Assembly (NCBI GenBank): GCA_019056805.1
Contig: DXJG01000004.1
Location: 62,001-126,000 of the forward strand
Direction: 5' to 3'
Origin: Candidatus Baldrarchaeota archaeon
Lineage (GTDB): Archaea > Asgardarchaeota > Baldrarchaeia > Baldrarchaeales > DXJG01
DNA: 64,000 nucleotides
Shown: positions 34,537-43,883 of the stretch, piece by piece
How positions within the stretch are numbered: the first letter of the stretch is position 1
Layout: every line of letters begins with the position of its first letter
The notes under the pieces: model-generated
Seen by the model: the letters and a program-made list of their open reading frames with translations, nothing else
Databases searched by the model: none
What the model was told of the DNA's origin: nothing
Program-made: the position numbers and the translations under genes

Positions 34537-35982
34537 TTGGAGCATGAAGATTTAGCTGAGTATGCAATTGAAGTAGGTGAAAAACTTGGCGTAGATTACA
34601 TCGAAGCTAGGCTTCAGAGGAATCTAAACAATGTTTTTCTATTAAAAAACGGTGTACCAGAAGCATCTGGGATAGAATCGTCCTTCGGTATCGGTGTAAG
34701 AGTTTTGGTCGATGGTGGCATGGGTTTTGTAAGCGTAAATCATTTCACAAAAGAACTTGTAAAGGAAAAAGTTGAAGAAGCAGTAAAAATAGCGAAAGCA
34801 TCTTCAAAAGTAAGGAAAAAGCCCATTGTTCTTTCAGAAGAGAAAATTGTGAAAGGTTCTTGGAAAACAATTTTTAGGCAAAATCCACTAGATGTACCAC
34901 CAGAAGAAAAATTGGAAATACTTTTAGATGTTGATAAAGCTATCCTCGACGTTGGGAACCGTTTAAAGGCAATGATCCCAGGGAGACTTCTACAGCTAAT
35001 GGACACCTATATCTACAAGTATTATGTGAATAGTGAAGGAACAAAGATTAGAAGCGAGATTTTAGGGGTTTCAGGATTTGCCGTAATAACAGTTGTAGAA
35101 CCATCTACAGGAGGATTTGAACAACAATACATGGATGTTGGAGCCACAAAAGGATACGAAGTATTAAAAGAATGGAATCTACCTAAAAAATGTGCAGATC
35201 TCGCTGAAATCTTGATTAAAATACTGAGAGAGGCAAAGAAACCTGTAACAGAGGAAGTAGATGTAGTTCTTGGACCTCAAATTGTAGGCATTGCTTGTCA
35301 CGAATCAGTGGGACATCCATATGAAGCAGATAGAATTTTGGGAAGAGAGGCAGCTCAAGCAGGAGAAAGTTTTGTTAAAAAAGAAATGCTAGGCCAAAAA
35401 GTCGGTAGTGAAGTAGTGAATGTTGTGGATGATCCAACAATTCCCAATTCCTATGGATACTATAGGTATGATGATGAAGGAGTACCAGCTAGGAAAAGAT
35501 ACCTCATCAAAAATGGAGTAATCAATGAATTTTTACACAACAGAGAAACTGCAGGCGAGTTTGGAATTCAAAGTAACGCTGCTGCAAGAGCTATGGGCTA
35601 TAATCGTGAACCTATTGTAAGAATGGCGAACACCTATCTTGAACCTGGAGATTATTCTTTTGAAGAACTTATTGAAGACATAAAAATAGGCGTTTACATG
35701 AAAACTTTTGGTGAATGGAACATAGATGACCGCAGATTTAACCAAAGATACATAGGTAAAGAGGCGTACCTAATTGAAAAGGGCGAAATAAAACATCTTG
35801 TGAAAAATCCAATTCTTGAAATAACAACCCCAGCATTCTGGAGCAGCGTTGACGCTGTGGGAAAAGCAGAGCTAATGGAGTTTGAAGCAGCTTTATGTGG
35901 TAAAGGAGACCCTGGTCAAGGAGCACCAGTATGGCATGGAGGGCCGCCTGCAAGATTAAGAAAAATCAAACTTGGAGGTTAA
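34537..35982 (+). CDS. tldD: TldD-like metalloprotease subunit
   Basis: A 481-residue TldD/PmbA-family protein with the zinc-binding HExxxH in ACHESVGHPYEADR near residue 255. Its partner gene TldE follows by five bases. In bacteria TldD/E trims peptide precursors such as microcin B17 and CcdA; archaeal pairs are thought to cleave unfolded or modified peptides. TTG at 34537 is chosen because GGGAGGA stands six bases upstream; the TTG at 34531 is adjacent to it and too close. Confidence 0.88.
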   Translation: MEHEDLAEYAIEVGEKLGVDYIEARLQRNLNNVFLLKNGVPEASGIESSFGIGVRVLVDGGMGFVSVNHFTKELVKEKVEEAVKIAKASSKVRKKPIVLSEEKIVKGSWKTIFRQNPLDVPPEEKLEILLDVDKAILDVGNRLKAMIPGRLLQLMDTYIYKYYVNSEGTKIRSEILGVSGFAVITVVEPSTGGFEQQYMDVGATKGYEVLKEWNLPKKCADLAEILIKILREAKKPVTEEVDVVLGPQIVGIACHESVGHPYEADRILGREAAQAGESFVKKEMLGQKVGSEVVNVVDDPTIPNSYGYYRYDDEGVPARKRYLIKNGVINEFLHNRETAGEFGIQSNAAARAMGYNREPIVRMANTYLEPGDYSFEELIEDIKIGVYMKTFGEWNIDDRRFNQRYIGKEAYLIEKGEIKHLVKNPILEITTPAFWSSVDAVGKAELMEFEAALCGKGDPGQGAPVWHGGPPARLRKIKLGG

Positions 35983-35987
35983 AAACG

Positions 35988-37337
35988 ATGGAAAAAGTAG
36001 ATATTTATGATTTAGCCGATTTCATTGTTAAGGAAGGACTTAAACTAGGTGTAGACGAAGTTGCTGCCCTTATTCACGGAGTAGTAAAAAGACAAGTGAG
36101 ATTTTCTAACAACCAAGTAACAATAGCGAAAACTTGGGACGAAATCGTAGCTGAAGTATACATGGCTAAAAATAGAAAAATTGTTATGTGTACTGTCACT
36201 GATATTTCACAAAAATCGTTAAGGGAGACCTTAAACAAACTTGTTCACGTAGCAAATGTGGCTAAAGAATCAGAGAACTATGAAGAACTGCCAGAAGGGC
36301 CTTTCACGTACAAAAGTCTTTCTGAAACATATGATTCAAAAATTGTACAGCTTGGAGAACAAGTTGTAGGTTTTGCTGAAGAAGCGATAAAATCAGCTTT
36401 AGAAGCGGGAGGAAAACGGGTAGCTGGAACTCTTTACTCCGAATATGGCGAAACAGTGCTTGTTACATCGAGAAATGTAGAAGCTCGAGATAAAGGAACG
36501 AGAATTGAAATAACTGTAAGATCTTTTGCTGATGATGAAGGAGTAGCTCAAGGAATGGGACTATCAGTATCTCGTATTTTAAGTAAGTTCGACCCGTCGA
36601 AAGCAGGTAGAAAAGCTGGGGAAACATCAAAAATGGCCTTAAACCCGACCACAGGAAAACCTGGAACATACAATATTGTATTTGGTCCATATTGCTTTGC
36701 AAATCTGCTAGACTTTACCTCCATGGCTTTCTCAGCATTTTTTGTAGATAGCGGTTTAAGTCCCTTAGCAGATAAATTAAACAAACAAATAGCACCTGGA
36801 AAAGTTACGATAATAGATGACCCTCATTTACCTAACGGTTATAATTCTCGTTCTTTTGATGATGAGGGTGTACCTACAAGGCAAAATGAACTAATAAAGA
36901 ATGGCACTGTCAACACTTTTCTCCATAATGTAAAGACAGCTAAAAAATTCAATACGAAAACCACTGCAAACGCTGGTTGGATAGTACCTCATGCATGGAA
37001 TATTGTGTTTAAAACAGGAGACTATGGATTCGATGAATTACTAGAAGACGTAAGAAATGGCATTTTAATTGAAAACACTTGGTACACACGTTTTCAAAAC
37101 TATAGAACTGGCGACTTTTCAACAATACCCCGTGACGGAATATTCTTAGTAGAAAATGGCGAAGTGAAGAAAGCTATCAGAGGTATTAGAGTTTCAGACA
37201 ACATAGTAAAACTCTTCAACAATATTACCGGATTTACAAAGGAAACAGAACAAGTTCACTGGTGGGAAGTAGAAACTCCTGTAATAACTCCATATGTCGC
37301 AGTAAAAGACGTTAAAATCACAACAGCAACAAAATAA
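35988..37337 (+). CDS. tldE: TldE/PmbA-like metalloprotease subunit
   Basis: A 449-residue homologue of TldD in which the HExxxH is absent, as expected of the non-catalytic TldE/PmbA subunit. It has the family centre NPTTGKPGTYNIVFGPYCFANLLDF and DDPHLPNGYNSRSFDDEGVPTRQ. The ATG at 35988 has GGAGGT upstream at the end of tldD; a longer frame from 35931 overlaps tldD and is not supported. The pair should form a heterodimer. Confidence 0.87.
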   Translation: MEKVDIYDLADFIVKEGLKLGVDEVAALIHGVVKRQVRFSNNQVTIAKTWDEIVAEVYMAKNRKIVMCTVTDISQKSLRETLNKLVHVANVAKESENYEELPEGPFTYKSLSETYDSKIVQLGEQVVGFAEEAIKSALEAGGKRVAGTLYSEYGETVLVTSRNVEARDKGTRIEITVRSFADDEGVAQGMGLSVSRILSKFDPSKAGRKAGETSKMALNPTTGKPGTYNIVFGPYCFANLLDFTSMAFSAFFVDSGLSPLADKLNKQIAPGKVTIIDDPHLPNGYNSRSFDDEGVPTRQNELIKNGTVNTFLHNVKTAKKFNTKTTANAGWIVPHAWNIVFKTGDYGFDELLEDVRNGILIENTWYTRFQNYRTGDFSTIPRDGIFLVENGEVKKAIRGIRVSDNIVKLFNNITGFTKETEQVHWWEVETPVITPYVAVKDVKITTATK

Positions 37338-37379
37338 CACACAACATTTATTTTTAAACAAAGAAATAAAAAGTAGGTT

Positions 37380-37808
37380 TTATGTTTCTGGTTTCTTTAC
37401 TAGTTGTTTACTGAACGCTATTTGTATCACGTGCTTAAATATTGTTAAGAATATGGAGGCTACTACTAGATCTTTAATAAGGTTATAAGAAACACTGATG
37501 TTAATGTTTAAAGCTGGTAATCGAATAAGAGTAATCATTTCTAGAAATTTGAAGAAATACCAAAGAACTACAACATTTCGAAGTATCCCAGAAACACCGC
37601 TAATACCTGGTTTAGTGTCTTCAAAAGTTTTTTCTAAACCTGCCAATACAGCTAAGACAAACCCTATAGCCATGATCATCTCTTTATCGAAAAGTAGAAG
37701 ATAAATGCCGTAATGGCGAGCAACGTCATTTCCCAATGTTGGAAGATATCCCCATGTAATGAATATATAAATGAACTTTATAATCCCACTTTTAACTCCC
37801 AAAATCAC
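37380..37808 (-). CDS. Unknown membrane protein
   Basis: A 142-residue protein with about four hydrophobic stretches and a KPET tail. Start is GTG at 37808 or TTG at 37802, both near AGGAGTGGGTGA. It lies six bases after the gene for a beta-rich anchored protein and is part of a minus-strand run from the GTPase region. No family was recognised. Confidence 0.5.
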   Translation of the reverse strand: MILGVKSGIIKFIYIFITWGYLPTLGNDVARHYGIYLLLFDKEMIMAIGFVLAVLAGLEKTFEDTKPGISGVSGILRNVVVLWYFFKFLEMITLIRLPALNINISVSYNLIKDLVVASIFLTIFKHVIQIAFSKQLVKKPET

Positions 37809-37814
37809 CCACTC

Positions 37815-38279
37815 CTAAAAGGTTTCAGTATAGTTGAGGGTAAAAGACACAAAGTTCATATCCATTAAGGACATGATTCCTTCAACTTCGATAACTATTG
37901 TCCACTCAGTAGTGCTATTAAAAATCGCTCGGCTTATTACAAAATCGAACGTCAAAGTTTTTTGTTCACCAGGATTTATGGTAAAAGTTTCTTTGTCCAA
38001 AGCTACAGGACTATTATTGCCTACAGCATCTGAATATATGTAAACTATCACGTTCATGTTTGAAAACGAAAATAAAATTCCTCTGTGCTCCAAACCTATT
38101 GTTGCCTCGACATCCACAGTTGTTGGACCTACAGTAAATACTACAGAGCCTGCAGCATCTTTAAGCCCTATATTAAGGCTTGCAGCATCGTAAGTCATTA
38201 TAGTTGAGAGAACAGAAACCCCTATACCAAACAAAATCACGATTACCTTAATTATATTGAATATCGTTCTTGCAGCCAA
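37815..38279 (-). CDS. N-terminally anchored beta-rich protein, unknown
   Basis: A 154-residue protein with one N-terminal membrane helix (IIKVIVILFGIGVSVLSTIM) and a beta-sandwich-like body (VDVEATIGLEHRGILFSF). The TTG start follows GGAGGT. It recalls archaeal LEA14- or flagellin-accessory-like folds but I cannot assign it. Probably co-transcribed with the next membrane protein gene. Confidence 0.5.
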   Translation of the reverse strand: MAARTIFNIIKVIVILFGIGVSVLSTIMTYDAASLNIGLKDAAGSVVFTVGPTTVDVEATIGLEHRGILFSFSNMNVIVYIYSDAVGNNSPVALDKETFTINPGEQKTLTFDFVISRAIFNSTTEWTIVIEVEGIMSLMDMNFVSFTLNYTETF

Positions 38280-38668
38280 TAGTCCTTAACCTCCAAGGTT
38301 CGTTTAGTAAATAATAAGAGTAGTAAGAAGCGAATATTTAAATTTTAAGTTCGAATTTATAGAAATAATAGCAAAATATAAAGTTAAAAATTGTAATTTA
38401 AGATGCATATTAGCACTTTATTTTGTGTTTTGAAGAAGTTCTTGAGCTAATACTTTAAATGCTACATTTACATTTTCGCCAGTCTTTGCAGAAGTATCTA
38501 TAGGAAGATCGCAACGCATCTAATTCAGAAATATGTCATTTAGCTCTTATCGAACTATTGTGGTCATGGTTTGTTGGTTAGTTTATTTCCTACATTTTTA
38601 AGCGAAGCAAATAGTATAACGGTAAAAAAATGCAAAAATGCTTTGTGAATACTAAAAGAGTCAAAGAG
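38280..38668. other. Gap containing a broken small-GTPase gene
   Basis: The only content I can support is the C-terminal relic of a Rab-like GTPase on the minus strand (38418-38519) and weaker frame-shifted traces upstream of it to about 38610. The rest is AT-rich with no signals. Confidence 0.4.
38418..38519 (-). pseudogene. Remnant of a Rab/Ras-like small GTPase (C-terminal end)
   Basis: On the minus strand, 33 codons ending in TAA at 38418 read DLPIDTSAKTGENVNVAFKV then LAQELL. This matches the G5 box (TSAK) and last helix of Rab-like GTPases (typical ETSAKTGENVEEAF). Just upstream another frame reads ISELDALR, which fits the helix before G5, and still further VGNK appears at about 38600 in place of the G4 strand, but stops and frame changes separate them. 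The fragment cannot make a GTPase. The intact GTPase at 40209-40769 has a different G5 (TSALN), so this is a decayed paralogue. Confidence 0.65.
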
Positions 38669-39451
38669 TTACGTTAAAAATTTTCTGGGGTTTCTTAGCA
38701 GCCAGGCTTCGCCTTTATCAGGCTTGTACGACCATTCTCCCTTTTTTATAAGTTTAATTCTCTTTTTTATTCTTTCTTTAATGTCATTATGATACTTTAT
38801 TGTTGAAGCAAATAGTACGAGCGCTCTAGATATAATATAGCTCTTAGCTAGATCTTCATCGTAAATATTTATTTCAACTTTTCCACCGATATTAAGCTTC
38901 TTACTATCAATAAATGCAACTTTTTTCTTAGTTGGACCGTAGTAGACGTCCCAATCGCTACCAATTGTTAGTCTATTTTCATCAATTTTAAACACGCTCA
39001 TTGGTTCTTCTTCTTTCTCCGATAAATAGGTGAAAACATAAACTTCGCCAAAACCATGTCTTCTATGAACTTTTTCGATCCAAAGGACATAATCATAGTT
39101 TGGTATTGTTGCTACAAATACAGGTATTACATCGTTTGAGCCTATACTATTCTTAAGCTCTTCAACAACGATTTCTTCAATGCTTCCAAGCCATCCACCT
39201 TCGTCTGTAAAAAGCCTCACAACAAGTCTTCCATTGAGTTCGTCGCCATCTTCACCTTTCCATGACTTTTCACGTATAGCTACAAAACCTTTACCTTTAT
39301 CATCTTCTATATACTTTCCAAAAATATCCATGTCCATTGTGAAATGTCTACTTTTCGACCTATACTGTTCTTTCTGTCTAATGCCTATTTCCTCGCCATG
39401 TAAACCTGTTTTCCAAAAGTCAATGACAAATTTCTTAATTGGTTTAACCAT
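38669..39451 (-). CDS. Unknown soluble protein in the GTPase region
   Basis: A 260-residue protein, mixed alpha/beta, charged, with no signal or membrane helix and no recognisable motif. A C-terminal patch (ERIKKRIKLIKKGEWSYKPDKGEAWLL) is basic. The ATG at 39451 has GGGAGG eight bases upstream. It lies between the longin-like gene and the GTPase remnant on the same strand; its role may be linked to theirs, but that is inference. Confidence 0.55.
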   Translation of the reverse strand: MVKPIKKFVIDFWKTGLHGEEIGIRQKEQYRSKSRHFTMDMDIFGKYIEDDKGKGFVAIREKSWKGEDGDELNGRLVVRLFTDEGGWLGSIEEIVVEELKNSIGSNDVIPVFVATIPNYDYVLWIEKVHRRHGFGEVYVFTYLSEKEEEPMSVFKIDENRLTIGSDWDVYYGPTKKKVAFIDSKKLNIGGKVEINIYDEDLAKSYIISRALVLFASTIKYHNDIKERIKKRIKLIKKGEWSYKPDKGEAWLLRNPRKFLT

Positions 39452-39533
39452 GAAGGTATACCTCCCTTAAAATAAGAATATCTTCCCCTTATTAATGATA
39501 CTAACAATATCCAAATCAAAAATAATATGTATT

Positions 39534-40118
39534 TTATTCTACATAGGGTAAGTTTTTCAAAGCTTCTTTTAAATCGTCAACAGCTTGTTCAATAGGTTGA
39601 ACCATAGAAGATAGCATTGCTAGAGTTGATGCATCATAGCCTCCCATTGTTGATAATATGTTAACTTCGTTCTTTAATTTCTCTAAGCTTTTAAGGACAG
39701 CTCCAAATCTAAGTAATATGATTTTCGATAAAGCTTGTCTATTTGCGAGTCTAACTTTGCCTTGGAGAATAACATTCCTCACATCTAGCTTTTTGATAGC
39801 GTTTTGCTCAAGTAGGGGCAGCGAGTTATTAATTAATTCAGTTAAGGCATAACTTAGTTCCAAGTCGTCACTATCTGTTGAAGCAATAAGCATGAAAATG
39901 TAATTATTAATAACTTCAAAAAACATTTTAAAAGATGTAGTTTGGATACGTTGAATTTTTTCTGACATATCAGGAGACAACATAGATGAGATTTTTGCTA
40001 TTGCTGCTGCAAATTCAGATGTATATTCTTCATCGGGTTGATAATTGCTATTAGGATTCTTATAGTGATATACCATTGATCGAGTCTTCATATCTACAAT
40101 ATAATACTCTAATATCAT
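39534..40118 (-). CDS. Longin/roadblock-like N-terminal domain protein, putative GTPase partner
   Basis: Residues 1-100 show the strand-strand-helix-strand order of longin or roadblock domains: ILEYYIVDMKTRSMVYHYK, then EEYTSEFAAAIAKISSM, then SFKMFFEVINNYIFMLIAS. Such domains regulate small GTPases in eukaryotes and archaea. The remainder is helical, partly coiled coil. The ATG at 40118 follows GGTGG by six bases. It lies 90 bases after a Rab-like GTPase gene on the same strand, which supports the idea of a GTPase-regulator pair. Domain call made by eye; moderate certainty. Confidence 0.5.
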   Translation of the reverse strand: MILEYYIVDMKTRSMVYHYKNPNSNYQPDEEYTSEFAAAIAKISSMLSPDMSEKIQRIQTTSFKMFFEVINNYIFMLIASTDSDDLELSYALTELINNSLPLLEQNAIKKLDVRNVILQGKVRLANRQALSKIILLRFGAVLKSLEKLKNEVNILSTMGGYDASTLAMLSSMVQPIEQAVDDLKEALKNLPYVE

Positions 40119-40208
40119 ATCTAACCACCAACTTAACACAAATATTTTGCTATGATCACTTATTATAGGTTACCTTTGTTTAAGGGAAATTCGGATGTGT
40201 ATGTTTCA

Positions 40209-40769
40209 TTAGATGCTACTAGCTATTTTTCTTGATAAAGATTTTTCATCTTCCAATACAAGCTTTCTTTCTAATATTAATTCAACTATTCTTTCAAAGG
40301 GTTTCTCTACATTCACCATATTTAAAGCTGAAGTTTCAATATAATCGTCGATACGTTGCTCCATCAAAAATTTTCTAATATCTTCCCTTGAAACACTTTT
40401 CGGTAAATCCGCTTTTGTACCTATAAGCACAATTGGTATATCAGGTACATTATGCATTCTAACGAGTTCAAGCCAGTTTTCTATCGCCAAAAAAGTATCA
40501 TAAGAGGACAAGTCAAAAGCTAATAACACGCCATCTGCTCCTTTTACAGCGTAAGGATTTTCCCGGTGCATTTGCAAAAAGTTTCTACATCCTCCGAAAT
40601 CCCATATAACAAGTTTACAAGCAGCATCATTCATTTTCATAAAGTATGTAGTGAAATCTAACCCAACTGTAATATTACAGTTCATAAACTGTTTATATTT
40701 AAATGCCCTTAAAAGCGTTGTTTTACCAATTCCAGTCTCACCAACTAACAGAACTTTGAACAATTCCAT
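40209..40769 (-). CDS. Rab/Ras-like small GTPase
   Basis: A 186-residue small GTPase with G1 GETGIGKT (10-17), the G2 threonine near T34, G3 DFGG (57-60), G4 TKAD (118-121) and G5 ETSAL (145-149). The catalytic glutamine after G3 (DxxGQ) is replaced by C61, so intrinsic GTP hydrolysis is probably slow or needs a partner. There is no C-terminal CAAX or CC motif, so no prenylation is expected. Start is ATG at 40769 with GGTGAA. It probably takes part in membrane or motility signalling with the adjacent longin-like protein. Confidence 0.82.
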   Translation of the reverse strand: MELFKVLLVGETGIGKTTLLRAFKYKQFMNCNITVGLDFTTYFMKMNDAACKLVIWDFGGCRNFLQMHRENPYAVKGADGVLLAFDLSSYDTFLAIENWLELVRMHNVPDIPIVLIGTKADLPKSVSREDIRKFLMEQRIDDYIETSALNMVNVEKPFERIVELILERKLVLEDEKSLSRKIASSI

Positions 40770-41030
40770 TACAATTCACCTTTCAATAAGACTTTGTTTA
40801 TTTCAACTTGATTTTTAGAGTTGTCTATAGGAATAAGAAACATTCTTACACGCAAGGTTGTACATCATATATTTGTTGGTAGTAATATTTGTTATAACTA
40901 TAAATTATAGCTTGTATTAAAACTTTTCTACCAAATCTTTTTAACACCGATAAAAGGAAAACTTGCAGTCTAAAATGTTAGCAACAAAAAGATTTTTGCT
41001 CAATAAATAAGTCTTTATCCTAAAAATATA

Positions 41031-41894
41031 TTAGGTCAAGTTTTTTCCTTCTCTTTTCCTCGTTTCTTTAATTGCATCTCTAATTGGTGCATACACCTCT
41101 CTCAACGGCCACTTCAATTTAAAACCAGCAAATTGAAGTCTTGCAATGGCTGTTTCATAAGGATCAACTACTTCTTCTTCTAAATTCAAAACCAAGTTTA
41201 CATCTATTTCAGCTAGTCTTTTAATTAAGCTTGCTCTTTCCTCAGGTGTCATTATCCTCGGATCTAAACTCATAGCCGCTACATGAAAACTAACACCATA
41301 ATCCAAGAGATTTTCAATAGCTTTAAACGGTATTTCAAAACTTTCAGGAATCGCTCCAGTCTTCCTTGTAAACGCCTCCGGAGTACCAGCTTTAAGTGAA
41401 ACCCTAACATGAACTTTCTCGAACTTCGAAATTCTCCTAACATAATCCTTATCAACACCAAAAAGTATACCATTAGTCTCCAAAATAAAAAGCGGAAACT
41501 CAGAACCCTCTACATATTCTAAAAGAGATAATAAATGCTCTTTCCCCAAAGTGGGTTCAGCACCAGAAATTCTAAGCTTCTTGACACGATACTTATATGC
41601 AGCTTCCTTTAACTTCTCAAAAGCCTGTTCCGGCGAGTAAAATTCCCCTATTTTCTCCGGAAAATCCCTAGACCAACCAACCCAACAGAAAACACATCTA
41701 AGACAACACCCAACAGCATAACCCGTAGCAATTCCACCATAAACACCAGTAGCATAAAAAGCAGTATATTTACGCTCACACACACCATTCTTGATTCTTG
41801 TAACAATTTTCTCAGTTTCTTTTGCAAGTTTAACCGGATCAAAAGGCTTAAAACCCGGAGTAACATATCTAGGATATTCTGAACCAGGTTCCAA
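41031..41894 (-). CDS. Radical SAM protein
   Basis: A CxxxCxxC motif (CCLRCVFC) in YAVGCCLRCVFCWVGWSRD, followed by LRISGAEPTLG (the GGE-like SAM-binding strand) and LETNGILFG, defines a radical SAM enzyme of 287 residues. The spacing and the ETNG motif recall the pyruvate-formate-lyase activator and 7-carboxy-7-deazaguanine synthase type, but the substrate is unknown. TTG start at 41894 behind GGTGAG. It stands alone. Confidence 0.82.
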   Translation of the reverse strand: MEPGSEYPRYVTPGFKPFDPVKLAKETEKIVTRIKNGVCERKYTAFYATGVYGGIATGYAVGCCLRCVFCWVGWSRDFPEKIGEFYSPEQAFEKLKEAAYKYRVKKLRISGAEPTLGKEHLLSLLEYVEGSEFPLFILETNGILFGVDKDYVRRISKFEKVHVRVSLKAGTPEAFTRKTGAIPESFEIPFKAIENLLDYGVSFHVAAMSLDPRIMTPEERASLIKRLAEIDVNLVLNLEEEVVDPYETAIARLQFAGFKLKWPLREVYAPIRDAIKETRKREGKNLT

Positions 41895-42036
41895 TATTTA
41901 CTCACCAAATCATACTGTTCATGAATACTTTTTATATTATTTCATAACAGCAACAAATACCTTTATCCTGTTCTCAAAAACAGATATTTTATCGAATAAG
42001 TTCATCCTGTTACAATTTTTCGAGTTTCACTTGAAG

Positions 42037-42591
42037 TTATAATTTTATTTCTTTGTAGGTGTCTTGTGTTGTGGTGAACTTGTTTCTTCCAATATGTAGG
42101 AGAGTTTTATGCTCTTTTACGTCGTAAAGTTCTTTGAAATGTTTTTCTGAAACATATGCAGCGAGAACTTTTCCTATAAAAAATGTGTGGTCACCAACTT
42201 CTATGCTATTGACAACTTTACATTCTAAATGTGCAATGCACTCCTTTATGATGGGAGCTTTAACGATTTTCGCTTTCTTAACCGTTAGTCCTGCTTCCTT
42301 AAATTTATCTAATGTTCTTCCAGATTTTCTACCACAAATAGTAACTTCTTTTGCAAGGTCAAATGTGGGTACATTTACTACAAATTCACCAGTTTCTAAG
42401 AGAAGTTTATGTGAATATCTTCCAGGCTTTATACTTATTCCCAAATATGGTGGATTAACACTTATAGGAGTTATCCATGCTACAGCAAGAACATTTTGTT
42501 TTCCATCTTTACCTACTGTTGTAACAAGAACCGTGTTACGTGGATGAAGAAGATACGGAAAATATTTAAGAGAAACTTCCTTTTTACTCAA
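42037..42591 (-). CDS. Flavin reductase-like FMN-binding protein (flavoredoxin type)
   Basis: A 184-residue protein with RNTVLVTTVGKDGKQNVLAVAWITPIS and PPYLGISIKPGRYSHKLL, the FMN-binding stretches of the flavin reductase/flavoredoxin family, and a CGRKSGR loop. It may pass electrons between flavin and ferredoxin-type carriers. TTG start at 42591 with GAGGTGG upstream. Confidence 0.82.
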   Translation of the reverse strand: MSKKEVSLKYFPYLLHPRNTVLVTTVGKDGKQNVLAVAWITPISVNPPYLGISIKPGRYSHKLLLETGEFVVNVPTFDLAKEVTICGRKSGRTLDKFKEAGLTVKKAKIVKAPIIKECIAHLECKVVNSIEVGDHTFFIGKVLAAYVSEKHFKELYDVKEHKTLLHIGRNKFTTTQDTYKEIKL

Positions 42592-42728
42592 AGCTTTCCA
42601 CCTCAGAAAATAATTAATATTTTTAACAATTTTATCAATACTTAGGTTAAAGTATTAGTGGAAAATTTCGTATAAACTTTTAGGAGTAATTCTTCGCTTC
42701 CTTATGTTTTCATTGAAATTTGATATGT

Positions 42729-42738
42729 AATATATAAG
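42729..42738 (+). promoter_or_regulatory. TATA-like box of surE
   Basis: AATATATAAG about 80 bases before the surE ATG at 42813, which gives an expected transcript start near 42760. Confidence 0.35.
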
Positions 42739-42812
42739 CATAATTATATGTGGTTTCGATAGGTTCTTGAAGGGATTTAAGTAAATTGTCACCTAAGTGT
42801 CTTGGAGGACAA

Positions 42813-43613
42813 ATGTTGCATAAAGTAATATTAACTAATGATGATGGCATACGGTCACCTGGATTATTAGCATTGTATAGAGAGCTTTCAAAAATCGCTG
42901 ATGTACTAGTTGTTGCTCCAGAATCTCAGAGAAGTGGTGTAGGGAAAAGTTTGACATTTCATAAACCTATAAGAATATTTGAGTTCACCTTAGATGATAA
43001 TTCTAAAGGTTATGCTGTCTCTGGAACTCCCGCTGATGCTATACTCTTTGGTCTATCCGAACTGTTTTCTGAGCCCCCGGATCTGGTAATTTCAGGCATA
43101 AATATTGGACTAAACATTGGGATGCAATCTATCTTGACTAGTGGAACTTTGGGAGGAGTTTTAGAAGCAGCTATCTACGGGATACCTTCGATGGCATTTT
43201 CATTTGAGACAGACATTTCACACTGGTTTGCAATGCCAGAAACACTTGACCAAAAAATGTTTAAAAAACCTTCAGAGAAAGCTAGAGAAATAGTTTCAGA
43301 AATCATTGAGAAAGGCATGCCTAAAGGAGTAGATCTACTCAATGTAAATTTTCCCTCGACAGTAGATGAAAATACTCCAATTAAAATTACGAAGCCCTGT
43401 CGTTCACGTTATAAAAATAAATATGAACAACGGATAGATCCTTTTGGCAGACCTTACTATTGGATTTTCGGTATGGAAAACGAGCCAACTGATCCAGAAA
43501 CTGATTTATATGCGATTAAGGTTGAAAGAGCGATTTCTATAACACCTATTTCTCTAAAACTAACAAATAAAAATCTAATAGAAGAAACTAAAAAACACTT
43601 TAACTTCAAATAA
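42813..43613 (+). CDS. surE: SurE 5'/3'-nucleotidase
   Basis: The start ILTNDDGIRSPGLLAL contains the metal-binding DD pair, followed by VVAPESQRSGVGKSLTF, YAVSGTPADAILFG and ISGINIGLNIG, all hallmarks of SurE. It hydrolyses nucleoside monophosphates and is often linked to stationary-phase survival in bacteria. The ATG at 42813 follows GGAGG; a longer frame from 42786 has no ribosome-binding site. Confidence 0.92.
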   Translation: MLHKVILTNDDGIRSPGLLALYRELSKIADVLVVAPESQRSGVGKSLTFHKPIRIFEFTLDDNSKGYAVSGTPADAILFGLSELFSEPPDLVISGINIGLNIGMQSILTSGTLGGVLEAAIYGIPSMAFSFETDISHWFAMPETLDQKMFKKPSEKAREIVSEIIEKGMPKGVDLLNVNFPSTVDENTPIKITKPCRSRYKNKYEQRIDPFGRPYYWIFGMENEPTDPETDLYAIKVERAISITPISLKLTNKNLIEETKKHFNFK

Positions 43614-43883
43614 TTAAATATTGGTTAAGAAAAGAATCACGAGAAGCTGTAAATTTAACAGCAATCACCATATTGCGTTGCAAAAACTAGGGAGAATTAT
43701 TTGTCCAGAGGATCCTACAAAGCTGTTAGTACTAGAATATATGAGCAAAATGTTTTGTAAAACAGAAAATGTAAATAATGCAAATTTAGCAAACTATGTG
43801 AACTATAAGTTTAAAATTTATTAAGCATCCGACATAATAAATATAGATGTTCCAGCTTGGATTAAATTTGGGGAGTTGCGGCT

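Noticed and set aside
40834..40911. TAAGAA-N3-TTCTTA and CTATAA-A-TTATAG repeats before the GTPase gene
   Set aside because: Short AT-rich palindromes of this size are expected by chance in such sequence.
43621..43824. 67-codon frame between surE and the HAD gene
   Set aside because: TTG start without a ribosome-binding site, low-complexity asparagine/lysine content and no known motif. Possible gene, but unsupported.
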